Counted from the stretch's first letter, positions 18,479-27,040 are shown. The stretch: DNA of 64,000 nucleotides from Phytohabitans flavus (GCF_011764545.1 NZ_AP022870.1:5936001-6000000), one strand, 5' to 3'. Made by a program: numbers and translations. Notes: generated by a model not told the origin, from the sequence alone.

Positions 18479-19378
18479 TCACTGTGATGACGCCGCGGAA
18501 GACGGCGAGGATGTCAGCAGACTGGCCAGCTTTTCCGGGTTTCGCACCGCGTCCAGCGCCACGATACGGCCACCGTCCACTGTGAACGCCACCACCGTCA
18601 GCACCCCGCCGGTGTCCCGCGCGACGATGCCCGGCGCGCCGTTCACCGTCACTACTTCGACCTCGCCCGGCCAGGTCCGGGTGAAGCCGATCAGCGCGCG
18701 GGCCACCGCCACCGCGCCGTGCGCCACTGGCAGTACCGCCGACACCTTGCCGCCGCCGTCGCCGTGCCAGACCACGTCAGGGTCGAGGAGCCGCACGAGC
18801 CCGTCCAGGTCGCCGCGCGCGCAGGCGGCAAGGAATGCGTCCACCAGGCGCCGCTGCTCCTGGTACGTGGGTGGGAAGCGCGGCCGGCCCTCCGCCACGT
18901 GCCGGCGGGCCCGGGCGGCGAGCTGGCGCACGGCGGCCGGTGTGCGCCCCACCACACCGGCCACCTCCACGAACGTGAGCCCGAACACGTCGTGCAGCAG
19001 GAACGCCGTGCGCTCGGCGGGCGAGAGGCGTTCGAGCACCACGAGCAGTGCCATGCTGACCGACTCGTCGAGCGTGACCCGGTCGGCCGGGTCGAGCGCC
19101 TCCTCCACCAGCGGCTCGGGCAGCCACGGACCCACGTACCGCTCGCGCCGCGCCCGCGCGCTCCCCAGCGCGTCGAGCGCCAGCCGGCTCACGGTGGTGG
19201 TGAGCCACGCGCCGAGGTCGCGGATCCGCTCCGGCTCCGCTACACCGCGCAGGCGCAGCCACGCCTCCTGTACGCAGTCCTCCGCCTCGACGAGCGAGCC
19301 CAGGGTCGCGTAGGCCACCCGAAGCAGCCGTGGCCGGTGCACCTCGAACGCGAGCGCGAGCTCCTGCTCATCGCTCAT
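18479..19378 (-). CDS. ECF sigma factor, SigJ-like with SnoaL-type C-terminal domain
   Basis: 299 aa. Region 2 contains AEDCVQEAWLRL (about residues 31-42) and region 4 ERTAFLLHDVFGLTFVEVA and AAVRQLAARARRHV. The last 120 residues form a SnoaL/NTF2-like domain (VDAFLAACARGDLDGLVRLL, then VVWHGDGGG), typical of ECF41/SigJ factors, in which this domain tunes activity instead of an anti-sigma factor. Its ATG overlaps the upstream epimerase stop, so both genes share a message. ECF41 genes are usually paired with an oxidoreductase, carboxymuconolactone decarboxylase or epimerase, as here. Confidence 0.88.
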   Translation of the reverse strand: MSDEQELALAFEVHRPRLLRVAYATLGSLVEAEDCVQEAWLRLRGVAEPERIRDLGAWLTTTVSRLALDALGSARARRERYVGPWLPEPLVEEALDPADRVTLDESVSMALLVVLERLSPAERTAFLLHDVFGLTFVEVAGVVGRTPAAVRQLAARARRHVAEGRPRFPPTYQEQRRLVDAFLAACARGDLDGLVRLLDPDVVWHGDGGGKVSAVLPVAHGAVAVARALIGFTRTWPGEVEVVTVNGAPGIVARDTGGVLTVVAFTVDGGRIVALDAVRNPEKLASLLTSSPSSAASSQ

Positions 19379-20113
19379 GGCCGCCCCGCCAGCCACGCCC
19401 CGAACGGCGTAACCCCCTGAACATCGGGTCGCTCCGCCGCCAGTACCCCTCTCGCAAAGCCCGACCCAGACGGCCCGGAAGCGGCATGGGGAGCAGCAGC
19501 GCGCGGTGGCCGGTGATCCTTTTCCAGGTGGTCGCGAGCTGGCGTGCGTCCGCGACCTCCGGGCCCGCGACCTCGACGCGCCCCTGGCGCGGCGCCCCTC
19601 CGCGACGTCGGCGACGGCCCGCGCCGCGTCGGCCACCGCGACCGTCCGCAGCCGCGCCCGCGGTACCGGCAGCAGGCGCCACCGCCCGGCCGGCGCGAGC
19701 GTCGCGGCGACGAGTTCGTGGAACTGGGTGATGCGCACCGTCGTCCACGGCACCGGGCCGTCCGCGACGACGCCTTCCTGCTCGGCCTTGACCCGGAAGT
19801 AGCTCAGCGGGACCCGGTCACACCCCACGATCGACACGCACACGTGGTGGGCCACCCCTGCGGCGGCCTCGGCCGCGAGCAGTCGCCGCGAACCTTCGAC
19901 GAGTACCGCAGCCGCGTTCTTGTTGGAGTTTGTGGCATCCACCACTACGGCGCAGCCGGTCAGCGCGGCCTCGAGCCCTTCGCCAGTGGTGAGGTCGACG
20001 GGGTGGTCGGGTGACTTGCGGCTCAGGACGCGTACCTCGTGCCCGCGCGAACGCAGCTCGTCGACGACGTGCCGCCCGAGCGTGCCGGTGCCTCCGGTGA
20101 CAGCGATTCTCAT
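19375..20113 (-). pseudogene. NmrA-like NAD(P)-binding epimerase, two missing bases
   Basis: Atypical short-chain dehydrogenase fold. The N-terminus MRIAVTGGTGTLGRHVV carries the dinucleotide-binding glycine motif TGGTGTLG and RVLSRKSPD follows. The frame breaks at CCCC 19595-19598 and CCCC 19446-19449. One extra base at each restores GAPRQGRVEVAG and LREGVLAAERPDVQGVTPFG and brings the reading to a TGA at 19375 that overlaps the sigma factor ATG. Corrected length is 246 aa, normal for the family. As written, the uncorrected frame runs on into the sigma factor and looks like a false fusion. It is probably the co-regulated partner of the SigJ-like factor. Confidence 0.82.
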
Positions 20114-20457
20114 GCCCTTGGGACGGTGTAGCGGGTGTGGAGTGTGACATCCGCGTCCGTCCGCCGGCGCGGCGGCTGTTGACGCGCCGCGCTTGCGTGG
20201 GGCCGGGCTCGCGCGTCCTCACTTTTGTCGGCGCTGGCCTCTCGCGCATCCTCTTTCGGCGCGGGAGCAGGGTGGCCCTTTTCGTGCGGTGGCGTGGCGG
20301 CCTAGAGTTGGGCTGGCGTTGACCGGGCGTGGGTGTGCGTCCGGGCGGGAGGCGCAACCCGCCCGGAGTTGCCTGCCACCTGCCGTCCGGGCGGCGCCGC
20401 TGCATTGCACCGGACCGGTCACCTCGCGCCGTCCACCGCTCTTACCAGGAGAGGGAC
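20114..20457. other. Intergenic region with one hairpin
   Basis: No gene is supported in these 344 bases. They separate the leftward sigma operon from the rightward isomerase gene and must hold both promoters. A nine-base perfect stem (20341-20349 with 20358-20366, eight-base loop) lies 90 bases upstream of the isomerase start and could be an operator or leader hairpin. Confidence 0.5.
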
Positions 20458-21465
20458 ATGGCCCGACCGATCACGCTGTTCACCGGCCAGTGGGCCGACC
20501 TGCCATTCGAGGAAATGTGCCGGCTGGCCTCCGAGTGGGGCTACGACGGACTGGAGATCGCCTGCTGGGGCGACCACTTCGAGGTCGACAAGGCAGTCAA
20601 CGAGGACGGATACGTCGAGCGCAAGCGGGAGACGCTCGCCAAGTACAACCTCGAGGTCTTCGCGATCTCCAACCACCTCGTCGGCCAGGCGGTCTGCGAC
20701 CACCCCATCGACGAGCGCCACCAGGGCATCCTGCCGGCCCGCATCTGGGGCGACGGTGAGCCCGAAGGTGTCCGCCAGCGGGCGGCCGAGGAGATCAAGG
20801 ACACGGCTCGGGCGGCCGCGAAGCTCGGAGTCAGTACTGTCGTTGGGTTCACCGGCTCGTCGATCTGGCACACGCTGGCCATGTTCCCGCCGGTGCCGCC
20901 GTCGATGATCGAAAAGGGATACGAAGACTTCGCCAACCGCTTCAACCCCATCCTCGACGTCTTCGACGAGGTGGGCGTCCGCTTCGCGCACGAGGTGCAC
21001 CCCAGCGAGATCGCGTACGACTACTGGACCACCAAGCGCACGCTCGAGGCGATCGGCAACCGCCCCGCCTTCGGGCTCAACTGGGACCCGTCGCACTTCG
21101 TGTGGCAGGAGCTCGATCCGGTCAACTTCATCCTCGACTTCGCCGACCGGATCTACCACGTCGACTGCAAGGACGCGAAGGTCCGTACCGGCGACGGCCG
21201 CCGCGGCCGCCTCGCCTCCCACCTGCCCTGGGCCGACCTCCGCCGCGGCTGGGACTTCGTCTCCACGGGCCACGGTGACGTGCCGTGGGAGGACTGCTTC
21301 AGGGCGCTCAACGCGATCGGGTACGAAGGCCCGATCTCCGTCGAGTGGGAAGACGCCGGCATGGACCGCCTCATCGGCGCGCCCGAGGCGCTGCAGTTCG
21401 TGCGGCGGCTGGCATTCGACGCGCCGGAGGCGGCGTTCGACGCGGCCTTCGCAAGCAAGGACTGA
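20458..21465 (+). CDS. Sugar phosphate isomerase/epimerase (TIM barrel, AP endonuclease 2 family)
   Basis: 335 aa, ATG with the ribosome site AGGAGAGGG. The xylose-isomerase-like TIM barrel shows metal ligands in its usual places: Glu in DGLEIACWGDHFEV (about residue 36), Glu and His in FAHEVHPSE (near 180), Asp/His in LNWDPSHFVW (near 208), and Glu in ISVEWEDAG near 295. Such enzymes isomerise or epimerise sugars or cyclitols with a divalent metal. No dehydrogenase or transporter partner is adjacent, so the substrate is open. Confidence 0.88.
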   Translation: MARPITLFTGQWADLPFEEMCRLASEWGYDGLEIACWGDHFEVDKAVNEDGYVERKRETLAKYNLEVFAISNHLVGQAVCDHPIDERHQGILPARIWGDGEPEGVRQRAAEEIKDTARAAAKLGVSTVVGFTGSSIWHTLAMFPPVPPSMIEKGYEDFANRFNPILDVFDEVGVRFAHEVHPSEIAYDYWTTKRTLEAIGNRPAFGLNWDPSHFVWQELDPVNFILDFADRIYHVDCKDAKVRTGDGRRGRLASHLPWADLRRGWDFVSTGHGDVPWEDCFRALNAIGYEGPISVEWEDAGMDRLIGAPEALQFVRRLAFDAPEAAFDAAFASKD

Positions 21466-21520
21466 CGCGGCGTTCTTTGTTGGGCAGCTCGGCGCTTGTG
21501 CGGCGGGCTGAGGTTTCGGT

Positions 21521-21703
21521 GGCCGGCGGGCCGCCGCGGAGCGCTGGCCGGGCCTTGGCCTGGTCGGTATCGGCTTCGTGGCGGCCTACCGCCGCCTTGG
21601 GCGGCATGTCCGCTGCGGCCGGTGGCGGCCAGAGGCCGAGCTTCGCGGCCACCTCCGGGCTGCGCGGAGCCCAGGGCCAAGGCTTCGTGCGGCCCCGCCG
21701 GCC
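21521..21703. repeat. Large imperfect inverted repeat in a gene-free region
   Basis: Between 21466 and 21856 no gene is supported. Arms GGCCGGCGGGCCGC (21521-21534) plus GGCCTTGGCCTGG (21551-21563) face CCAGGGCCAAGGC (21671-21683) plus GCGGCCCCGCCGGCC (21689-21703), so the region can fold on itself around a loop of about 107 bases. The sequence is very GC-rich and internally repetitive. Its role is unknown. Confidence 0.45.
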
Positions 21704-21811
21704 TGGCGGAGCGCGGGCAGGCCTCGTGGCGGGCCTGCGGGCCGGCGCTTCACGACGGCCTGCTGGATGGCTTGCCGGCTCGGCGCAAAGCGCACACCCG
21801 AGACAAGGAAC

Positions 21812-21840
21812 GGGGCCTAGCCGATCGACGGCCAGGCCCC
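21812..21840. terminator. Bidirectional terminator-like hairpin
   Basis: GGGGCCT and AGGCCCC at the ends, with inner GCCG and CGGC, form an interrupted stem around ATCGA. It lies between the convergent isomerase and YtxH-like genes, 16 bases from the latter's stop. Confidence 0.55.
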
Positions 21841-21856
21841 ATTGCTGTCACGGGTG

Positions 21857-22159
21857 TCAAATGGTGGTGTTGTTACGGTGCCCGCTACTGGACCCGGTTG
21901 ACGTGGTCGACGCAGCCAGCGCGTCGTCCATGCCGCCGGTGAGCTTCTCGCCGACCCGGGTGTGGGCCAGGCGGTCCTTGCCCTCCGCGTAGAGGCGGTT
22001 GGCCTGCGCCTGCGCGACGCCGGCCGCCTCCTGCACCGTCGGGTGGTCCCACACCTTGCGGGCGTTACGGACCAGCTCCTCGTACCTCTCTCGGCCGGCG
22101 CGGGCACCCAGGACGAAGCCCGCAGCCAACCCGCCGATGAACCACAGCTTTCCGCGCAT
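21857..22159 (-). CDS. YtxH-domain membrane protein
   Basis: 100 aa, ATG 22159 preceded by AGGAGCCGCTA. One N-terminal membrane helix (LWFIGGLAAGFVLGARAG, about residues 5-22) is followed by RERYEELVRNARKVWDHPTVQEAAG and an Ala/Gln-rich helical tail. This is the actinobacterial YtxH-like arrangement. Function is unknown; family members are small stress-associated membrane proteins. Confidence 0.78.
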   Translation of the reverse strand: MRGKLWFIGGLAAGFVLGARAGRERYEELVRNARKVWDHPTVQEAAGVAQAQANRLYAEGKDRLAHTRVGEKLTGGMDDALAASTTSTGSSSGHRNNTTI

Positions 22160-22354
22160 TAGCGGCTCCTTCCCAGTGGTCTTGTACACCGGTACCTACC
22201 CATCCTGCCTCGCACTCATGCACTCTTGGGCGCGGAGCGGCAGAATGTCCTGAATTGGGCCTGGCGTGTCCTGGATAACCCTGTAGCCCGAGGCCCCCAC
22301 CGTCCTGTAGTCTTGTCCCGTCGCGCGGCACCGGAGCGATCCGGGCAAGCTCGA

Positions 22355-22425
22355 TCCCCATAGCTCAATTGGCAGAGCAGCCGGCTGTTAACCGGCAGGT
22401 TTTTGGTTCGAGTCCAAATGGGGAG
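22355..22425 (+). tRNA. tRNA-Asn (GTT)
   Basis: Cloverleaf parts are all visible: D arm GCTC/GAGC, anticodon stem GCCGG/CCGGC with loop CTGTTAA (anticodon GTT), and T arm with TTCGAGT. CCA is not encoded. The gene is only 71 bases because the acceptor stem reads TCCCCA/TGGGGA, six pairs rather than seven. One more C on the left and one more G on the right would restore a perfect seven-pair stem and a 73-base tRNA. I think both are homopolymer errors. Confidence 0.92.
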
Positions 22426-22545
22426 CTCTCACTTGCTCTGTGGCCGTTCGTCCGGTTCGGTACCTGTGGATCCCGGCCCCCTCTTGTCACGCGGCGGGTC
22501 AGTGGCCGCTGGCACCGGCTGCGGGATACGATCCCGGCGCCAGCA

Positions 22546-22619
22546 GGGGCGGTAGCTCAGCAGGTTAGAGCAGGGGACTCATAATCCCTCGGTCGCGGGT
22601 TCGAGTCCCGCCCGCCCCA
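22546..22619 (+). tRNA. tRNA-Met (CAT), integration target
   Basis: 74 bases. Acceptor GGGGCGG/CCGCCCC pairs perfectly over seven positions, D arm GCTC/GAGC, anticodon loop CTCATAA (anticodon CAT), T arm GCGGG/CCCGC with TTCGAGT. CCA is not encoded. CAT could also be read as tRNA-Ile2 after lysidine modification; I favour elongator Met. The bases from the anticodon loop to the 3' end are duplicated at 37728-37770, so an element has integrated here and kept the tRNA whole. Confidence 0.92.
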
Positions 22620-22620
22620 C
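22578..22620 (+). repeat. Attachment site (tRNA-side copy)
   Basis: 43 bases from CTCATAATCCCTC in the anticodon loop to CCGCCCCAC just past the tRNA 3' end. Identical to 37728-37770. Confidence 0.92.
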
Positions 22621-22696
22621 AACCAGGGAAAACAGTCCAAGATCCGGCATTCGCAGGTCTGCACAACGCTCGCACAGTGAGGTACTGTCCGACTTC

Positions 22697-23623
22697 ATGG
22701 AGGCCGTGACCACCACCTCACTCGATCAACTGAACGATCTCCGGACGCTGCTGCCTGATTGGCGGAGGCACCTCAAGGCCAAGAACCGGGCGGACCAGAC
22801 CATCGCCTCGTACCTGCGGTGCGGGCAAAACCTCGCCGACTTCCTCGTCGCGCAGGGCATGCCCACCGACATCAACCAGATCACCCGCGAGCACATCGAG
22901 GCGTTCCTGGCGGACATGGTCGACCGGCTCAGCGCGGCCACCACGGCGAAGCACTACCGGTCGCTCCAGCAGTTCTGGAAATGGCTTCTCGACGACGGCG
23001 AGATCACGCGCTCGCCGATGGAGCGCATGTCGCCGCCGGCCGTGCCCGAGCAGCCCGTACCCGTCTTCACCGAGGACGAGCTGGGCCGGCTGCTCGCCGC
23101 CGCGAAAGGCACCGACTTCGAGCACCGGCGCGACACGGCGATCCTGCGCGTGCTGATCGAGGCTGGGCCGCGGCTCGGCGAGGTGTCCATGCCAAAGGTC
23201 GAGGACGTCGACTTCGACCAGGACGTGATCCGGGTGATGGGCAAGGGCCGCCGGGCCCGCGCGGTCCCGTTCGGTGCCAAGACGGCTGATGCGCTGCGCC
23301 GGTATCTGCGCGCGCGGGCCAAGCACCCCAAGGCCTTGGAGACAGACGCGCTGTGGCTCGGTCGGCGCGGCGCCATGACGCCCAGCGGCCTCGCGCAGAT
23401 GCTGGAGCGCCGCGGCCAGGAGGCTGGCGTGGCCGACGTGCACCCGCACCGCTTCCGCCACTCGTTCGCGAACGACTGGCTGCTCTCCGGCGGCCAGGAG
23501 ACCGACCTCATGCGGCTCGCCGGCTGGAAGAGCCGGCAGATGGTCGGCCGGTACGCGGCCTCGGCTGCTGACGAGCGCGCTCGCGCAGCACACAAGCGCG
23601 CGGCTCGCGGCGACCGGCTGTAG
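22697..23623 (+). CDS. Tyrosine recombinase/integrase
   Basis: 308 aa XerC/XerD-like recombinase. A SAM-like core-binding domain (about residues 16-112) precedes the catalytic domain. The active-site residues are in place: Arg159 in AGPRLGE, Lys183 in MGKGRRAR, His251 and Arg254 in HPHRFRHSF, Trp277 in LAGWKSRQM and Tyr286 in VGRYAA. It sits next to the duplicated tRNA 3' end in the same direction as the tRNA, so it should catalyse integration and excision of the element. It is shorter than typical actinomycete ICE integrases (about 400 aa) because it lacks the arm-binding domain. Confidence 0.93.
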   Translation: MEAVTTTSLDQLNDLRTLLPDWRRHLKAKNRADQTIASYLRCGQNLADFLVAQGMPTDINQITREHIEAFLADMVDRLSAATTAKHYRSLQQFWKWLLDDGEITRSPMERMSPPAVPEQPVPVFTEDELGRLLAAAKGTDFEHRRDTAILRVLIEAGPRLGEVSMPKVEDVDFDQDVIRVMGKGRRARAVPFGAKTADALRRYLRARAKHPKALETDALWLGRRGAMTPSGLAQMLERRGQEAGVADVHPHRFRHSFANDWLLSGGQETDLMRLAGWKSRQMVGRYAASAADERARAAHKRAARGDRL

Positions 23624-24044
23624 CGACTCGCACAGTGCAGCCATGGCGGTCCGATGTGACGCAGATAACACATCCACGTACGCCATCATTTCGACGTACG
23701 TAAATTTGCGCTGCTCACGGAACCAGTTCAGCCCCTTGTAGAGCAATTCGGTGGTTGATTCTCGGCGAACGTATGCGAATGCCGGCGAACACAGGCGATT
23801 TTTTGCGAAGTCGCTACGGCGGTCGCACAACGCTCGCGGTCAGCGTCCTGGATAAACCAAGCGACACAAGGCATTCTCAGCTTTGTGCCGCTTGGCACTA
23901 CACGGATGTAGTTTCCCCGGCCGAGTTGCGACCTCGGACGGTTCAGAGAGAAGGCGTTGCGACCGCCAGCTCTCTCACGCGACTTTACGCTGTGCTGCCG
24001 CACGCGCGACGGACGCCGGGGCTGAACCGAAAGGTCCGCCCGCC
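23624..24044. other. Gene-free, AT-richer region after the integrase
   Basis: No gene is convincing in these 421 bases. The stretch 23660-23860 is distinctly less GC-rich than its surroundings. CACGTACG near 23676 and CGACGTACGT near 23692 repeat and include the palindrome ACGTACGT. The promoter of the replication genes must be here, and the repeats may bind an excision or copy-control protein. Confidence 0.45.
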
Positions 24045-24338
24045 ATGGCCGCAGAGTCCGCCACCGACCGTGCGCTGATCGCCCGCCTCGCCGCCCACAC
24101 CAAGTGGGCAGGCACCGAGGACCGCACCGCCGCCACCGCCGCCGCCCGCGCCGCGTTCGTCGACCACTTCGAACGCGAGGTCGACCCCGACGGCGTACTC
24201 GACCCAGCCGAGCGCGCCGCCCGCGCCGCATCGGCCAAGAAAGCGTTCTACACGCGGATGGCGCTCCGCAGCGCTCAGGTCCGCCGTGCCCGGCGAAAGG
24301 CCCGCAACGTCAACACGACGTCGCCAGCCACCGCCTGA
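24045..24338 (+). CDS. Small Ala/Arg-rich helical protein of the element
   Basis: 97 aa from ATG 24045. No family recognised. The sequence is mainly helical, with RAAFVDHFEREVDPDG in the middle and a strongly basic end (RSAQVRRARRKARN) that could bind nucleic acid. It precedes the other replication-module genes, with 73 bases to the next start. The codon use (third-position C) is that of a real actinobacterial gene. Confidence 0.7.
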   Translation: MAAESATDRALIARLAAHTKWAGTEDRTAATAAARAAFVDHFEREVDPDGVLDPAERAARAASAKKAFYTRMALRSAQVRRARRKARNVNTTSPATA

Positions 24339-24411
24339 CACCAGATACGGCGATGCCCCGGGCTTCCGCCACCCGGGGCATCGCGTGAAGTCCTGAGAGG
24401 ACCCCGACCCG

Positions 24412-24657
24412 ATGCCCACCGTACAACACCAGCAGACCACCACGCGGGCCACCAAGCAGGCACCAAACCGGCGGTGCGCCTGCCCGCGGCAGTACGACTG
24501 GTGGCTCTGCACCGTCGCCCGCAACATCGACTGGGACACCGACGACAAGGGCCGCACCATCGCCGACCCAATCCGGAACGACGACAACGACCTCTGCGAC
24601 CTCAGCCTCGTCCTCGCCGCGACCGGCTCCGACGTGTGGCGCGGAGGCAAACGCTGA
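24412..24657 (+). CDS. Small protein of unknown function
   Basis: 81 aa. Contains RRCACPRQYDWWLC near residues 20-33 with two closely spaced Cys, and an acidic middle. No family recognised. Its TGA overlaps the ATG of the large ATPase gene (TGATG), implying coupled translation, so it probably belongs to the same replication module. Confidence 0.7.
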   Translation: MPTVQHQQTTTRATKQAPNRRCACPRQYDWWLCTVARNIDWDTDDKGRTIADPIRNDDNDLCDLSLVLAATGSDVWRGGKR

Positions 24658-26546
24658 TGCCGGTTTCCTTGCGCTGCAACGAATGCGGCACCCCGTACGA
24701 CCCATGGATGGTGCCCGGCAAGAACGTCCCAAGCCTGCACTGCACGATGGCGTGTCTCGAAGCGTGGCAGCTGCGCAACGGCCACCTCGGACACAGTGCC
24801 GAGACCCGCCCCGAGCTGGACGCGTCCAACCCGGCCGTCGCGACCGAATGGCTCCGCATCGGCATCGGCGCCGGGCTGCTCGCCGGCATGTTCGCCCGCG
24901 GCCCCGACATCGTCCACACCCCGCGAGAGGGCGAAGACGGATACGTGCCGCTCGTTGACCAGGACGACGGCAACGACGGTCCCGCCCAGGTACGCCCAAT
25001 CCGGCCCGATGGCATCGCCGCGCGGGTGCAGCACTCCCACAACGTGTACCGGCTCGTGAAGCGCGGCGACGACTACGTCAAGGTGCCCGCGCTGTTCCCC
25101 ACCGCCGCCGCGCGGATGGTCGCCGCCGCACCGGACATGGCACCCAACCTCCGCCGGCTCCGCGGCGTCATCCACACCCCGATCTTTCGCCCTGACGGCA
25201 GCATCCTCGCCACACCCGGCTACGACCCCCCGACCAAGCTCCTGCACCTACCCGAAGCCGGCCTCACCGTGCCCGAGGTGCCCGATCAGCCAACCCGGGC
25301 GCACCTCGCAGCCGCCATCGACCTGCTCGACACCATGACGGCCGGCTTCCGATGGGTCACCGACCACGACCGCGCCAACTACTACGGCCTCCTCCTCACA
25401 CCGCTCCTACGCGGCCTGGTGCCACCCCCGTACAAGCTCGGCGCCATCGGCGCACCCATGCCCGGCTCCGGCAAGACCAAGCTCGCCACTATCCTCCGAC
25501 TCATCCACGGCGGCGTGTTCCGCGCCGAGATGCCCGAGGACGACGCCGAGCTGCGCAAGCAAGTCACCTCAATCCTCGCGGTCACCACTGGTCCGATCGT
25601 CCACATCGACAACGTCTCCGGCGTGCTGCGCTCCTCCACCCTCTCCGGCCTGCTGACCTCGGACCGGTGGGACGACCGACCCCTTGGCACCACCGACATG
25701 ATCAGCCGCGACAACGACCGCCTGTGGGTCATCACCGGCAACAACCTCAGCCTCGGCGGCGACCTCGTACGCCGCACCCTCTGGGTCACCATCGACCCCG
25801 GCGTACCCAACCCGCACCTCCGAACCGACTTCGCCATCACCGACCTTGAGGAATGGGTACGCGTCCTGCGTGGCCCGCTCCTCCACGCGCTGCTCACCCT
25901 CATCCGTAGCTGGGTCGTCGCCGGCCGGCCCGGCAAGCCACGCGGCGGCGACTCCTACGCCCGCTGGATCAGCGCCGTCGACGGCATCCTCAGCCACGCC
26001 GGCGTACCCGGCACCTTCGACCACGCCGAGTCAGCCCGGCAGCAGGTAGGCACCGACGATGACGAATGGGCCGACTTCCTCACCGCAGTACACCAAGCGT
26101 TCGGCGATCGCGTGTGGACCGTCAAGGACCTGCTCGCCGACATCGACACCGGCGACCTGCTCCGCCCCGGTGGCATTCCGCTCGACGCGCTGCCCGCCGA
26201 GCTCGCGGAGAAGGCGGGCCGGCCTCACGTCGGGGTTGCGGGGATCGGGCGCTCGCTCGGCATGTGGCTGAAGAACCGTGACGGCCGATGGGCCGGGACG
26301 CTTACCGTTCGCGGCCTTGGTAAGGACCGCCGTGAGGCGAGGCAGTACCGAATCGAAAGTGCCGGGACTGCCGGGACTGCCGGGACCTTCCCGACCCCAA
26401 GGAGTTTGAGTCCGATGGACAAATCGGATCACAACGCCACAGGTGCCAATGTGCCAGTTGGCGGAGAAGTCCCGGCAGTCCCGGCAGTCCCGGCAGTCAG
26501 CCACCACCACGACCCAACCGCACCCCAATGGAGCCACCAACCATGA
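24657..26546 (+). CDS. Zinc-ribbon P-loop ATPase, probable replication helicase
   Basis: 629 aa. The N-terminus has a zinc ribbon (CNECG near residues 7-11, then C and C in LHCTMACLEAW near 28-38). A long middle section precedes a P-loop: GAPMPGSGKTKLA near 265-277, with VHIDNV as a Walker B-like strand near 316-321 and LWVITGNN as a sensor 1-like segment near 357-364. This resembles helicase/primase-associated ATPases of actinobacterial phages and integrative elements, so it probably drives replication after excision. The C-terminal 60 residues are disordered and contain AGTAGTAGT and PAVPAVPAV, which are encoded by an inverted repeat. No separate primase domain is recognised. Confidence 0.75.
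   Translation: MPVSLRCNECGTPYDPWMVPGKNVPSLHCTMACLEAWQLRNGHLGHSAETRPELDASNPAVATEWLRIGIGAGLLAGMFARGPDIVHTPREGEDGYVPLVDQDDGNDGPAQVRPIRPDGIAARVQHSHNVYRLVKRGDDYVKVPALFPTAAARMVAAAPDMAPNLRRLRGVIHTPIFRPDGSILATPGYDPPTKLLHLPEAGLTVPEVPDQPTRAHLAAAIDLLDTMTAGFRWVTDHDRANYYGLLLTPLLRGLVPPPYKLGAIGAPMPGSGKTKLATILRLIHGGVFRAEMPEDDAELRKQVTSILAVTTGPIVHIDNVSGVLRSSTLSGLLTSDRWDDRPLGTTDMISRDNDRLWVITGNNLSLGGDLVRRTLWVTIDPGVPNPHLRTDFAITDLEEWVRVLRGPLLHALLTLIRSWVVAGRPGKPRGGDSYARWISAVDGILSHAGVPGTFDHAESARQQVGTDDDEWADFLTAVHQAFGDRVWTVKDLLADIDTGDLLRPGGIPLDALPAELAEKAGRPHVGVAGIGRSLGMWLKNRDGRWAGTLTVRGLGKDRREARQYRIESAGTAGTAGTFPTPRSLSPMDKSDHNATGANVPVGGEVPAVPAVPAVSHHHDPTAPQWSHQP
26361..26494. repeat. 26-bp perfect inverted repeat inside the ATPase gene
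   Basis: Three tandem units of GCCGGGACT/C (26361-26386) face three units of their complement (26469-26494), with 82 bases between. Both arms stay in frame and encode low-complexity residues near the C-terminus. They could form a strong mRNA or cruciform structure. Confidence 0.75.
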
Positions 26547-26824
26547 CTCCTTACACCCCACCAGCCGACGTCCTGCCCCGCCTCACCGCCGTAATCGCCG
26601 ACGCGCTCGCCGACCTCCTCGACGACGCCGACCTCACCGCAGCCAGCAACGCCCTCGATCAAGGCGACCTCGACCTACACCGCGACATCGACAACTGGAT
26701 CCACATCCGCATCGGCGGCAAAGCAGGCGTCTTGATCCGCGCACACGTCCTACCACCGGACCCAACCACCGAGAAGCTGGCCAAAACAGGGAGACCCGTG
26801 CACGAGAACCTCGATGCGTCGTGA
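26543..26824 (+). CDS. Small acidic protein of unknown function
   Basis: 93 aa. The ATG at 26543 overlaps the ATPase stop (ATGA); an ATG at 26528 is also possible. DALADLLDDADLTAASNALDQ and DIDNWIHIRIGG suggest a compact helical protein with a short beta part. No family recognised. The next 260 bases carry no gene but dense dyads. Confidence 0.65.
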   Translation: MTPYTPPADVLPRLTAVIADALADLLDDADLTAASNALDQGDLDLHRDIDNWIHIRIGGKAGVLIRAHVLPPDPTTEKLAKTGRPVHENLDAS

Positions 26825-27040
26825 CAGCGTTACGCGTAACGCGTCACGGCCGTGACACCCTGACCAGTCACGCCCCGCCGGCAGGGGTAGGGGGGCCGGT
26901 CAGACGCGGGAGCAGCGCAAACGCGACCCCTCGCTTCCGTCGCGCTTCATACCCCCCGCTCCCATGGGAGATGCGGTCACGGTCACGGAACGTTACCTGT
27001 CACGAACGAACAGAAATCCGCGACGGAAGCGAAGGGTCGC
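26821..27040. repeat. Dyad-rich non-coding region of the element
   Basis: Contains a 16-bp perfect palindrome GCGTTACGCGTAACGC (26827-26842), a 14-bp perfect palindrome GTCACGGCCGTGAC (26843-26856), several more GTCAC boxes, and a 22-bp inverted repeat with one mismatch (26923-26944 and 27019-27040, 74 bases apart). It lies between the replication module and the HNH gene. Origin, packaging site or regulator site are all possible. Confidence 0.6.

Noticed and set aside
18479..20113. One long minus-strand protein fusing an epimerase to a sigma factor
   Set aside because: The middle 60 residues are out-of-frame, low-complexity sequence. Two single-base corrections separate two normal proteins that overlap as ATGA.
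23755..24078. 107-aa open frame between the integrase and the first replication gene
   Set aside because: No ribosome site, no coding-type third-position bias over the AT-richer part, and it overlaps the better supported gene at 24045.
26361..26494. CRISPR array
   Set aside because: Units are nine bases, tandem and without spacers. No CRISPR array or cas gene was seen anywhere in the window.
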